DNA of 44,232 nucleotides from positions 1 to 44,232 of the forward strand of contig JAEUPE010000008.1 of assembly GCA_016790435.1 (NCBI GenBank), written 5' to 3'. The position numbers and the translations under genes are program-made. This stretch comes from Rubrivivax sp. (GTDB lineage Bacteria; Pseudomonadota; Gammaproteobacteria; Burkholderiales; Burkholderiaceae_C). The notes beneath the pieces were generated by a model. It had not been told where the DNA came from. It searched no databases and worked only from the letters and a program-made list of their open reading frames with translations. This document shows, piece after piece, positions 37,358 through 44,232 of this stretch. The stretch's first letter is position 1, and each line of letters opens with the position of its first letter.

Positions 37358-38928
37358 CGCGCTGTCTCTTCAGCTGTGTCGCTCACCAAACGGTAGCCAC
37401 CACTCTTCATCTTCTCTTCGTACATCGCCCAGAGGTTCCGTCCTTCCTCGCGCTGCTTCAGCGGCACGACGCAAGGCTTGGCGGCGAGGATGCTGTCCGG
37501 CGTCAGCGTGCGGGCCCTGACGCCCACCTTGTAGGCCGCCTCGACGAGCAACTGGTGCAGCTCCGCGCCGGTGAACTCGTGGGTCTCGCGCACGATGAGC
37601 GCCCGCACCTCGGCAAGGATCTCCAGCTTCAGCTTCTTCGCCAGCGCGTCCACGATCTCCCCTCGCTCGCCCTCTGTGGGCAACGACACGATGTAGTTCG
37701 CGTCGAAGCGACCCGAGCGCGTGAGCTCGGGCGGGATGGCGTCGGCCTTGTTGCAGGTGGCGACAACGAAGACCGGGGCCTTGCGGTCCGCCAGCCAGCG
37801 CAGCAGCTGGCCCACCAGCCGGGTCATCACGCCGGAGCTGTCGCCGCCCTGGCCGCCCGCGATGTCCTTTTCCACCTCGTCCATCAGCACCACCACGGGT
37901 GCGGCCGCCTCGAGCGTGGCCAGCGCCATGCGGAAGTTGGCCTCGGAGGCACCGACCCAACGCTCCTGCACCTGCCCGAGGTTCAGGCCGATCAGCGGCA
38001 TGCCCAGCCGCTGCGCGATCCAGCGCGCCGTGTACGACTTGCCGCACCCCGGGAAGCCGAGGAACAGCACCCCCCGAGGCCGAAGCTCCGGGCGCTCGGT
38101 CGTCTCGAAGAACGGCCGGCGCTCGTCGAACCAGCGCTGGAAGGCGCCGAACCCGCCAAGATCCAGGGGCTCGTCGGTGGACAGGATCTCCAGGACCCCG
38201 GTCTTGCGGATCTCTTCCTTCTTGATGCGGTCAATCATCACGCGCGGGTCTTCAGACTGCTGGCCGAACGACGGGGGAAGCTCCAGCCGCCGCACGATGT
38301 CGCGCACCGCAAGCAGGGGCAGCCCTGCCACGCGGCCGGCAAACGAGCCGGTGTCCATGCCGCTGCGGCGCAGCGCAGGCTCCAACCCCGGCTCGTCCTG
38401 AAGTGCCCCGATCAGCGTCTGCTGGTTGGGCGGCTGCAGCACGGTGGATTGCACATAGCCGCCCAGGCCCGCCGGCGGCGACCAGCCGAACCCGGTCATC
38501 AACAGGCATCGCCGCAACGCGTTGCCCGGCCCCGGCACCCAGGTCTCGTGCAGGTCCTTCAACAGCCGGATGAAGCGCAGCGTCGCGTCCGGCGACCCCT
38601 CGTGCCCCTGGCCGGCACCCACGGCATCGCGCGCCACGAGCAGCAGGTTGCAGTCGAACTGGCGCCGGTTCGCCGGTTCGCGCAGGCGCACGAGCATCTG
38701 CTCGAAGGTGGGCACGTCCTGCGCGCTGAACACCTGCGATCCGCGACCGCCCTCGAACTTCACGAGCCCGGTCGTGCAGGTCCACGAGAAGTAGGTGACG
38801 TCCGGCAGCGAGTCGACGAGGTCGAAGGCCTCGTCGCGCACGCGCTCGTCCTCGGATGACTCGCAGTAGATCAGCGGGCTGCCGGCACCCAGGCTTTCCC
38901 TGAGGAACGATGCGAAGTCCTGGCTCAT
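37354..38928 (-). CDS. Ycf46-like AAA+ ATPase
   Basis: A 524-aa classical AAA+ ATPase. Residues 1-215 form an N-terminal domain of the Ycf46 type (SPLIYCESSEDERV near the start). The AAA module follows: Walker A GFPGCGKS at 291-298, Walker B VVLMDE at 346-351, sensor-1 ATCNKAD at 390-396 and arginines Arg404/Arg407 in ELTRSGRFD. It would remodel a protein partner using ATP. It starts 1 bp after the stop of the 198-aa gene and ends with an ATGA overlap onto the helical protein, so it sits in the centre of a tightly coupled operon. No protease domain is attached, unlike FtsH. Confidence 0.9.
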   Translation of the reverse strand: MSQDFASFLRESLGAGSPLIYCESSEDERVRDEAFDLVDSLPDVTYFSWTCTTGLVKFEGGRGSQVFSAQDVPTFEQMLVRLREPANRRQFDCNLLLVARDAVGAGQGHEGSPDATLRFIRLLKDLHETWVPGPGNALRRCLLMTGFGWSPPAGLGGYVQSTVLQPPNQQTLIGALQDEPGLEPALRRSGMDTGSFAGRVAGLPLLAVRDIVRRLELPPSFGQQSEDPRVMIDRIKKEEIRKTGVLEILSTDEPLDLGGFGAFQRWFDERRPFFETTERPELRPRGVLFLGFPGCGKSYTARWIAQRLGMPLIGLNLGQVQERWVGASEANFRMALATLEAAAPVVVLMDEVEKDIAGGQGGDSSGVMTRLVGQLLRWLADRKAPVFVVATCNKADAIPPELTRSGRFDANYIVSLPTEGERGEIVDALAKKLKLEILAEVRALIVRETHEFTGAELHQLLVEAAYKVGVRARTLTPDSILAAKPCVVPLKQREEGRNLWAMYEEKMKSGGYRLVSDTAEETAR

Positions 38929-38929
38929 G

Positions 38930-39526
38930 TCAACGCCTTCCCTTCCTCAAGCTGCGCGGCACGGCGATGTCGGGCACCTCGCCGGAGGGGGCGTCGCTCT
39001 TCGCCGCGGCCGCAGCCGCCTCCCCTTGGCGTCTGACGCCAAGTGGCTCCGTGATCGGGTCGACCTCGGTGGTCTCCGCAGGCGCCGGCTCCGGAGCCGG
39101 CCCCGTCGCCGTGCCGGGCCGGGGTCGAGGGCCTGGGGCGGCCCTCACTGTCTGCAGCGGCGCGAGCTGCTGGTAGGCGAACAGGAATTCGGAGGTGTCG
39201 TCGAGTGGCCCCCTGGGTATCGTTCCGCCGGCCAGCAGCGCGGTGGCGTTCGCGGCCAGCCAGTCGCACAGCTGCTTTTCCAGCAGGTCCCTGTCAGCCG
39301 TGTTCAACCGCGCTCCATCGGAGGTGGCGAACAGGCAGGACGCGACGCGCCTCGCCTTGGCCTCGACCGTGCCGTTGACGTAGTCGACACGCAGCAGCAC
39401 GTCGCGCCGCATCGGACCGCCCGCCGGCTCGATGAGGCGAATGACGAGCGGCGCGTCGTTGCGCTCGGCCCGCACCTTGTCGAAGGCGACCCCGTCCACC
39501 TGCCGAGTATCTCTGCGCGGTGCCAT
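38930..39526 (-). CDS. hypothetical protein opening the AAA+ operon
   Basis: A 198-aa protein starting at ATG 39526 (MAPRRDTRQVDGVAF), with a G-rich stretch just upstream. Residues about 5-115 look like a compact alpha/beta domain (APLVIRLIEP, RRDVLLRVDYVNGTVEAKARRV, EKQLCDWLAANATALLAGG). Residues about 120-198 are Pro/Ala/Glu-rich, probably disordered, ending PRSLRKGRR. No known motif is visible. It is 1 bp from the AAA+ start, so it is probably a substrate, adaptor or regulator for that ATPase. Confidence 0.65.
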   Translation of the reverse strand: MAPRRDTRQVDGVAFDKVRAERNDAPLVIRLIEPAGGPMRRDVLLRVDYVNGTVEAKARRVASCLFATSDGARLNTADRDLLEKQLCDWLAANATALLAGGTIPRGPLDDTSEFLFAYQQLAPLQTVRAAPGPRPRPGTATGPAPEPAPAETTEVDPITEPLGVRRQGEAAAAAAKSDAPSGEVPDIAVPRSLRKGRR

Positions 39527-39868
39527 GCCCCCTGCCCCCCATTGCTGGCCGCGGTCCTCTCTCGGGGCCAGCATAGGAGAACCGAGCCGGAACGTCCATC
39601 TCCCGGCGGACCAGTCACGGTGCTTGTCGTGCATCTTGGGGGCTCCTGCGATGGACTGCACTCTGGCGCTGGTGCGCTCGTCCGGGGTGGACCGCAGATC
39701 TGCGGAGTTCCGAAGACTGCTGGCCGGTTGACGAAGCCCATGCTTGCGCCGGCAATCTGTCTCCACACCGGACCTGGTGCCTGCGGCGGAGGGGGCGAAA
39801 GTGCGGCGCCTCGGCCGACACCCGCTGGCTTGTGTTCCTCGCGGCGCCGGTCAGGATCAGGCTGCCTG

Positions 39869-40276
39869 ATGGGACCCGACATCACCCACAACGACGCGTC
39901 ACCCCTAAAGGCGGTCGTCGGCCAGCGCATCCAGTTCTTCGGATCGGCACAGGGTCTGGCCGCTGGGGTCACGGTGGCCTCGCAGGCCTGGACGAGCGGC
40001 GGCATAGCCGCCGGTCGGCACGACGTGACGCGCCCCACGCTTCAGCGTCCGCAGACCAGGACCAACGCGCCGACGGTCACCTTCCACTGGATCGCGCCGC
40101 GCAGCCCTTCACGCACTGTCGCGGTTCGGGACACCACTTCCGCGCCATGGTTCGCACGCGTCTTCGACGACCGCGCTTCGCCGTTCCAGAAGTCCCTCGC
40201 ATTCCCTCAGTGGACGCGCGTCGTGAAACACCGCGAGCTGGGTTGCAGCATTCGATCGATCGAAGCAGGGAAATGA
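39869..40276 (+). pseudogene. possible remnant of an Ig-like repeat protein
   Basis: The frame reads MGPDITHNDASPLKAVVGQR, then a pattern typical of surface Ig-like or polymorphic-toxin N-terminal domains: a VVGQRIQFFG start, GVTVASQAWT, and VTFHWIAPR. After about residue 85 the match fades (TSAPWFARVFDD onward), as if frameshifted or truncated. There is no good ribosome-binding site. It may be a fragment left by insertion of the neighbouring CARF genes, or a short unrecognised protein. Confidence 0.3.
40251..40264. promoter_or_regulatory. 14-bp perfect palindrome
   Basis: TTCGATCGATCGAA is self-complementary and stands just upstream of the ATGA junction at 40273. It shares the TCGAT core with the dyad upstream of the second CARF gene (41595-41614). 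A binding role is only suggested by symmetry. Confidence 0.3.
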
Positions 40277-40352
40277 GCGAGCTCATCCAGACCCTGGTAC
40301 TCGGTTCCATGGTGTCCGCCACCGTCGGGACTCAACTGCCCACAGACTCGCC

Positions 40353-41537
40353 CTACACGAACCGGATCAACCCCGCGTCCAGATTCATCAACCCATACTG
40401 CCCGTCGCGCGTGCCACGCGCACTGGGCCCAGCGATCAGCAGGCGCTGGGCGGTCGCCTCACCCAGGGCGCTGCGCAGCTTGGCATTGATGTAGGAAACG
40501 CGCGACTTGAACTCGTCCTTGAACTCGTCGAGCCGGCGCGATGGCGGCTTGTACTGCACATCGGTCAGGCGGGCGAACACCCGGCGCAGGTCCGCCTCGT
40601 GGATGCCGATGTTGCGCGTGGGGTCCTTGTCGACGCGCACGAAGCCCGGCGCCACCAGGCCGGGCTCGGCCAGATGCCGCTGGCGCCGTTCCGCGAGGTA
40701 GGCGTACCACGCCATCTCCATGGGCTCCAGCGTCACCACGGCGCTGCCGACGCGCACCGTGCGCGTGGCCATCGACAGCACCACCGGTTGGGGCAGCAGG
40801 TCCTGCTCGGCCTGCGCCACAAGCTGCTCGTAGCTCAGCCGCGATTCGAGGATCTTGCTGCGCATGCCCGCCGCAAAGCGCAGCAGCGGCACCCGGGCAA
40901 GCCGGACCAACGCGTCGTGAGCTGCGTACTTGCGGCCATCGCGCAGCGTCAGCTCGGTCGGTTGGCGCGGCGGATAAAAGAACTCGGGGTGCCCTTCCAG
41001 CTCGCTCGGCACGAGCACGTGCGAGATCTGGTCCTGCGGGCGGCCCAGCAGCGAGATGGCCGAGCACAGCAGCGCGCCCATCGTCTTCCGCCCCCCGGCG
41101 ATGGAGGCATGGATGGCGCAATGGGGGTCGTTCACCAGCGGCGCGATCACCCTCAGGATGGCGTTGCCCGTGGCGGCACTGTCCTCGGGGTCGTCGATGT
41201 CGTCCAGCGGTTGCCCGGGGTCGTCTGCCCTGCAGATGACGTGGATCCACCTCGGGCGCCCTTCGGCATCGACCGAGGTGCCATCGAAGGCGATCGACGC
41301 CCCCGGCAGGTACTCGGCCACCAGGCGATGGAAGTGGCCGCGCACGGGGTCGAGCAGCTTTGCGCGGGCGTCCTCCGCGCCCAGTGCCGTGGTGATGACA
41401 TGGATCTCCGTCGGCACCCAGCGCGGCTTGGCACGAACGGCCAGCGCGAACAGCGTCTCCGTCAGGATCTGCGGGTTGCGGCCCAGCACGCACACGAGGG
41501 CGCGGCGTGAGAACTCCGTTGGTTCGGTGTTGGACAT
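40353..41537 (-). CDS. CARF-domain protein, NE0113 family (copy 2)
   Basis: A 394-aa paralogue of the CARF protein encoded at 29419-30552. It shares the opening (RRALVCVLGRNPQILTETLF), EIHVITT, the SIAGGRKTM motif at 145-153, LLGRPQD..SHVLV and PEFFYPPRQP. The linker between strand and motif is longer (GRPRWIHVICRADDPGQPLD). The C-terminal ~190 residues differ in detail but keep the same layout, ending with a helix (FKSRVSYINAKLRSALGE) and a short wing-like segment, consistent with a winged helix. The ATG at 41537 has GGAGGG upstream. Two diverged copies bracketing one operon suggest different ligands or opposing regulatory roles. Confidence 0.87.
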   Translation of the reverse strand: MSNTEPTEFSRRALVCVLGRNPQILTETLFALAVRAKPRWVPTEIHVITTALGAEDARAKLLDPVRGHFHRLVAEYLPGASIAFDGTSVDAEGRPRWIHVICRADDPGQPLDDIDDPEDSAATGNAILRVIAPLVNDPHCAIHASIAGGRKTMGALLCSAISLLGRPQDQISHVLVPSELEGHPEFFYPPRQPTELTLRDGRKYAAHDALVRLARVPLLRFAAGMRSKILESRLSYEQLVAQAEQDLLPQPVVLSMATRTVRVGSAVVTLEPMEMAWYAYLAERRQRHLAEPGLVAPGFVRVDKDPTRNIGIHEADLRRVFARLTDVQYKPPSRRLDEFKDEFKSRVSYINAKLRSALGEATAQRLLIAGPSARGTRDGQYGLMNLDAGLIRFV

Positions 41538-41594
41538 GGCCCCCTCCGTCACTTCCGCAGAGTCTATGGCCCGCGCGCGAGCGCTTGCGCCACC

Positions 41595-41614
41595 GAATCG
41601 ACAGCACTCGATTC
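41595..41614. promoter_or_regulatory. inverted repeat upstream of the second CARF gene
   Basis: GAATCGA (41595-41601) and TCGATTC (41608-41614) are perfect inverted 7-mers separated by six bases. The centre is about 67 bp upstream of the CARF start codon, a usual place for an operator. Autoregulation by a CARF-winged-helix protein is a reasonable guess only. Confidence 0.4.
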
Positions 41615-41658
41615 CCGCCCCGCGGCTGTGCGGGCGGCCACGCCGCGTCACGCGCCGT

Positions 41659-41961
41659 TTACGAACGCCGGATGCGCCCGCCGGCACCCTGCCAGCGCCG
41701 CCCGGCCGTGACCACCGCGCCACTGCGGCTCACGACGACGTACACGCCGCGGTAGTGGTCGTCGACGTAGCCCGGGCGGAGGCCGAGTTCGTCCTGCAGG
41801 CGTTGCGCGGCGCGCCGCGTCACCAGGTGCAGCACGCTGCCGTCGACCTGCACGAAGCGGTCGCCGTACAAGGTTGCGGCGCGCAGGCCGGCCTGCCCGA
41901 TGCGGCGTTGCTCCACTCGGGCACGCGCATGGTGGGTCATGAAGAGAGGCTGCTGGCTCAT
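41659..41961 (-). CDS. DUF4258-like small protein
   Basis: A 100-aa protein beginning MSQQPLFMTHHARARVEQRR. The HARARVEQRRIGQAGLRAATLYG opening is the signature of DUF4258-type proteins, related to the RelE/BrnT-like toxin fold, followed by a beta-rich part (RFVQVDGSVLHLVTRRAA, YRGVYVVVSRSGAVVTAGRRW). The ATG at 41961 is chosen because AAGGA lies 8-10 nt upstream; the longer frame is low-complexity. No obvious antitoxin follows. It lies upstream of the second CARF gene on the same strand and diverges from the Csx16 operon. Confidence 0.65.
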   Translation of the reverse strand: MSQQPLFMTHHARARVEQRRIGQAGLRAATLYGDRFVQVDGSVLHLVTRRAAQRLQDELGLRPGYVDDHYRGVYVVVSRSGAVVTAGRRWQGAGGRIRRS

Positions 41962-42133
41962 GGCGAGGTTCCTTTCGTTGGGGAAGGGGACTCTCGCCTC
42001 GGAACATGCGCCGCGCCCCGGGTTGTCATCGTTGGCGGGCCCGCGCCGGACCGCAACGTTGGGATGTGACGGTCTCGCGCTGCCTGCCGGCACACAGTGA
42101 CGGTCTCTCGACGATCAAGGACAGGAGACCTCC

Positions 42134-42481
42134 ATGGAAGCCCTTGGCACGCCCCCGCAAGCAGCGCATGAAGAAGAGACGCCGCAGACGCCTGCGCCCT
42201 CGCGCGACTGGCCGGCGCTGATGGACGCGCGGCTGCGCCTGGCGATGACCGTGTTCGCCCACGGCTGCCCGGCCGAACCGGAAGAGGCGCGCGACTACAT
42301 CGGGCAGAAGGTGCAGTGGCTGGCTCGCGAGTTCGACCTGCGGGAGTGGAGCGAGCGTCACTTCGGCCAGGCCCGGGACCCGGAGAAGACGGCAGCCAGC
42401 GTGCTTGCCCTCATGGCGCTGGCATCGTCGTTCGGGCGAGCGGTCACCGACGCCAACCCCGGCGCCCGGCTGCAGCAGTAG
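42134..42481 (+). CDS. hypothetical protein, 115 aa, upstream of csx16
   Basis: I do not recognise this protein. It has a good ribosome-binding site (AGGAGA about 7 nt before the ATG). The first ~25 residues are Pro/Glu-rich and probably disordered; the rest is helical (WPALMDARLRLAMTVFAHG, QKVQWLAREFDLREWSERHFG, KTAASVLALMALASSFGRAV). It ends 13 bp before the csx16 start, so the two are probably cotranscribed. A helical partner or regulator of the Csx16 module is possible. Confidence 0.65.
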   Translation: MEALGTPPQAAHEEETPQTPAPSRDWPALMDARLRLAMTVFAHGCPAEPEEARDYIGQKVQWLAREFDLREWSERHFGQARDPEKTAASVLALMALASSFGRAVTDANPGARLQQ

Positions 42482-42494
42482 CGAGGGGCTCCCC

Positions 42495-42830
42495 ATGCGC
42501 ACCCTCGACACCCGCGTCTTCCTGGTCACGCGACACCACGGCGCGCAGGACTGGCTTCGCCTGCGGCTGCGCGGGCTGCAGCCGATCCTCAAGACCCACC
42601 TCGATGACCTCGACGAGATCCGCCCCGGCGACATGGTGTGCGGCGTGCTGCCGCTCAGCCTGGCGGCAACGCTGTGCCGGCATGGCGTGGTCGTGATCTG
42701 CATCGATGTCGACGTGCCCGAGGCGCTGCGCGGCCAGGAACTGGACGCGTGCACGCTCGACCGCCTCGGCGCCCGCCTGACGCGCTATGAGGTCAGTGCC
42801 TGCCCGTGGACCGAAGGCAATCAGGCGTGA
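42495..42830 (+). CDS. csx16: CRISPR-associated protein Csx16
   Basis: A 111-aa protein with the Csx16 (VVA1548 family) signature: FLVTRHHGAQDWL at residues about 9-21, a GDMVCGVLPLSLAATLC strand-helix unit at about 53-69, and DVPEALRGQELDA at about 77-89. Csx16 is found with type III CRISPR ancillary genes, and related small proteins have been proposed or reported as ring nucleases that degrade cyclic oligoadenylate. ATG 42495 has GAGGGG upstream and gives the usual family length. Its presence next to CARF genes with no cas genes in view points to signal turnover. Confidence 0.9.
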   Translation: MRTLDTRVFLVTRHHGAQDWLRLRLRGLQPILKTHLDDLDEIRPGDMVCGVLPLSLAATLCRHGVVVICIDVDVPEALRGQELDACTLDRLGARLTRYEVSACPWTEGNQA

Positions 42831-42874
42831 TGCGGCCAGCCGCGCGCCCGTGATCGCCGGTGAGCAACAGGCCG

Positions 42875-44232
42875 TCAGTCATCCGCCTGGGCCGTGGCCT
42901 CCAAGCCAGCCTTCGCATCCTCCGGTGGCGCGAAGCGCCGCATAAGCGACTCCAGCGTCTCTTCGAAGCTCGGGCACTCGAAGACCTCGTCCTGGTACGT
43001 ATAGCGCCGCGGCTGCCCCGACCAGGTGAAAGGCAGGTGGTTGCGGTTCTGCGCCAGCACCTTCTGCCGCGTCTGGTGGGCAGTTTCGAACCAGGGCGCA
43101 TCCGCCTTCGCCGTGGGAAGCAGGCTGCACACCCACATCTCGGCCAGCGCGGACACGGCTCGCCCCTGCACGGCCGTTCGCGCGTCCAGGTCCTTGTTGT
43201 CGATCGTGCCTGCCTTGCACTCGATGTTGAGCAGCAGGGCGTTCTTCAACACCAGCAGCACGTCGTACTCGGCAGCCGCATGCTCCGGGCGGCGCGACGC
43301 GGCGACGCTCACCTTCATCCAGACTTCGCTGACCGCGGCAGCCCACGGCGGATGGCGATCCAACGCGTCGAGAACCCTGGCGGCGGCGGCCGCCTCGAGT
43401 CGGTTGCCCAACGGCTTGACGACACGGTTCTCGCCCGGGTGCTGAAGTGCCAGCTCCGCCTGGCGCAGCAACCCGATGGCGGCGCCGAAGAGGGCAGACT
43501 GCTCCTTGCTGCCCATGTGCGCATGCGCGCCGAGATGCTGTGCGGCCGCGGCCAGCGTCGTGTCGAAAGCCCCGAGCAGCCTCTGCGCGTCGTCGTCGTG
43601 GAGTTGGCCCTTCTGCTCCACGCGGCGCAGTACCCGCTGCGCCTCCTGGGCGTGATGCGTGATGTCGCCGCCAAGCGCCACGAGGTCGGCAAAGGCCCGG
43701 TGCAGCTCGGGCGTGTCCAGGTTCTCGGCGTCGAGCAGCTGCGCAACCCAGGTGCCTCGGGCCCCCTGAATCATCGAGCGCACCGTCTCGCGGACCGTAC
43801 GGTTCCAGCGTTGCAGGGCGTTGGCCAGTGCGGAGCCCGCTTCGCCCCTCAGCGACCGGATCTGGCCGAGCTTGATGCGATCCGCATCCAGCCGCTCGCG
43901 GCGCTCCATCTTCACGTAGCGCTCGTAGTCCGCGGCCACCGACTCCAGGTCGTCGAACGAAGCGTCCGATCCCGGGTCGCCGATACCCGCGCCGCTGCGC
44001 CACAGGCATCGGTGCTCTCGCGACCCGCGCCAGAACTCATGGCCCGTGAAAGCCAGCAGCTGCGGCAGCTCCAGCGGGGCGCTGAAGGCCTCGACGCTGG
44101 CAACCAGGCGCCGGTCGGTGGGTGCACGCACGACCGTCGGCACCGGGGTCTCGCCGTACAGCACCTCGTCCAGCACGCCTTCGAGCGCCTCTTCCACGGC
44201 GCGCGACATCGGCTTGAGGCCACCGTTGGCCA
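42875..44232 (-). CDS. Can/Card1-like CARF nuclease, 5' end beyond window
   Basis: The frame stays open to the right edge, so the N-terminus is missing. The last visible residues upstream of an internal ATG (44209) read ANGGLKPMSRAVEEAL, which resembles the CARF core motif GGTKxMs of DUF1887-type proteins. Numbering from that internal Met, the C-terminal part has a complete PD-(D/E)XK nuclease: Glu272 in GNRLEAAAA, Asp316 in EYDVLL, and Glu330-Cys-Lys332 in NIECKAG. This layout matches Can2/Card1 effectors, which cut DNA or RNA when cyclic tetra-adenylate binds. The ~260 residues between are helical and longer than in Card1. It converges on csx16. Confidence 0.75.
   Translation of the reverse strand, partial: ANGGLKPMSRAVEEALEGVLDEVLYGETPVPTVVRAPTDRRLVASVEAFSAPLELPQLLAFTGHEFWRGSREHRCLWRSGAGIGDPGSDASFDDLESVAADYERYVKMERRERLDADRIKLGQIRSLRGEAGSALANALQRWNRTVRETVRSMIQGARGTWVAQLLDAENLDTPELHRAFADLVALGGDITHHAQEAQRVLRRVEQKGQLHDDDAQRLLGAFDTTLAAAAQHLGAHAHMGSKEQSALFGAAIGLLRQAELALQHPGENRVVKPLGNRLEAAAAARVLDALDRHPPWAAAVSEVWMKVSVAASRRPEHAAAEYDVLLVLKNALLLNIECKAGTIDNKDLDARTAVQGRAVSALAEMWVCSLLPTAKADAPWFETAHQTRQKVLAQNRNHLPFTWSGQPRRYTYQDEVFECPSFEETLESLMRRFAPPEDAKAGLEATAQADD

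Larger units (their letters stand above)
39527..40352. other. 826-bp region between the AAA+ operon and the second CARF gene
   Basis: The minus strand has no convincing gene here. On the plus strand a 135-codon frame (39869-40276) looks like the remains of an Ig-like protein, and an ATGA-overlapping frame starts MSELIQTLVLGSMVSATVG at 40273 and then runs into DNA antisense to the CARF gene. A perfect 14-bp palindrome, TTCGATCGATCGAA, lies at 40251-40264. The promoter of the minus-strand operon should be near 39527-39700. Confidence 0.5.

Noticed and set aside
29419-44232. Complete type III CRISPR-Cas locus
   Set aside because: Only ancillary families are present (CARF proteins, Csx16, Can-like nuclease). 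No Cas10, Cas5/7, Cas6 or array is visible.

Overview
The window is about 44 kb of high-GC DNA with strong G/C third-position bias. Together with the gene families present, this fits a betaproteobacterium, probably Burkholderiales; that is inference, as there is no rRNA or other taxonomic marker. It starts at a tRNA-Ser(CGA) followed directly by a tyrosine-recombinase integrase, the classic left end of a tRNA-targeted genomic island. Most of what follows is accessory, defence-type DNA.

Region 1 (51-5224): tRNA-Ser, integrase, and a P4-satellite-like block on the plus strand: two DNA-binding-type proteins, a CHC2 zinc-finger primase-like protein, a DUF3987 protein and a small Cys-rich protein. 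The last four genes overlap translationally. Region 2 (5225-7728): a short minus-strand operon of unknown proteins, divergent from an XRE/controller-type regulator. Region 3 (7922-23258): plus-strand defence block made of a 2094-aa DUF4011/superfamily-1 helicase-nuclease, then hsdM, hsdS, a GmrSD-like DUF262/HNH protein, hsdR and one unknown gene. Region 4 (23328-26376): a secreted Cys-repeat protein divergent from a DUF5675-like protein.

Region 5 (26603-41537, minus strand) is the most unusual. An orphan HerA/VirD4-type ATPase and a CARF protein of the NE0113 family lie at one end, and a second NE0113-type CARF protein lies at the other. Between them is a tightly coupled operon: a 198-aa unknown, a Ycf46-like AAA+ ATPase, a 416-aa helical protein, a radical-SAM activase-like protein, a P-loop GTPase with a transmembrane helix, and a large protein whose N-terminus resembles GAP1-type GTPase-associated proteins. 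A 57-aa DnaJ-type zinc-ribbon gene, missed by length cut-offs, sits near the first CARF gene.

Region 6 (41659-44232): a DUF4258-like protein, an unknown 115-aa protein, Csx16, and at the right edge a 5'-truncated gene whose visible part carries a Can/Card1-like PD-(D/E)XK nuclease and the tail of a probable CARF domain. No cas10, cas6, cas1, cas2 or CRISPR array is visible, so any cyclic-oligoadenylate source must lie beyond the right edge or elsewhere. The working hypothesis is a cyclic-nucleotide-sensing conflict system in which CARF proteins (sensors or regulators), a nuclease effector and Csx16 (signal removal) accompany an AAA+/GTPase/radical-SAM machine. Functions of the coupled operon are inferred from domains and context only.
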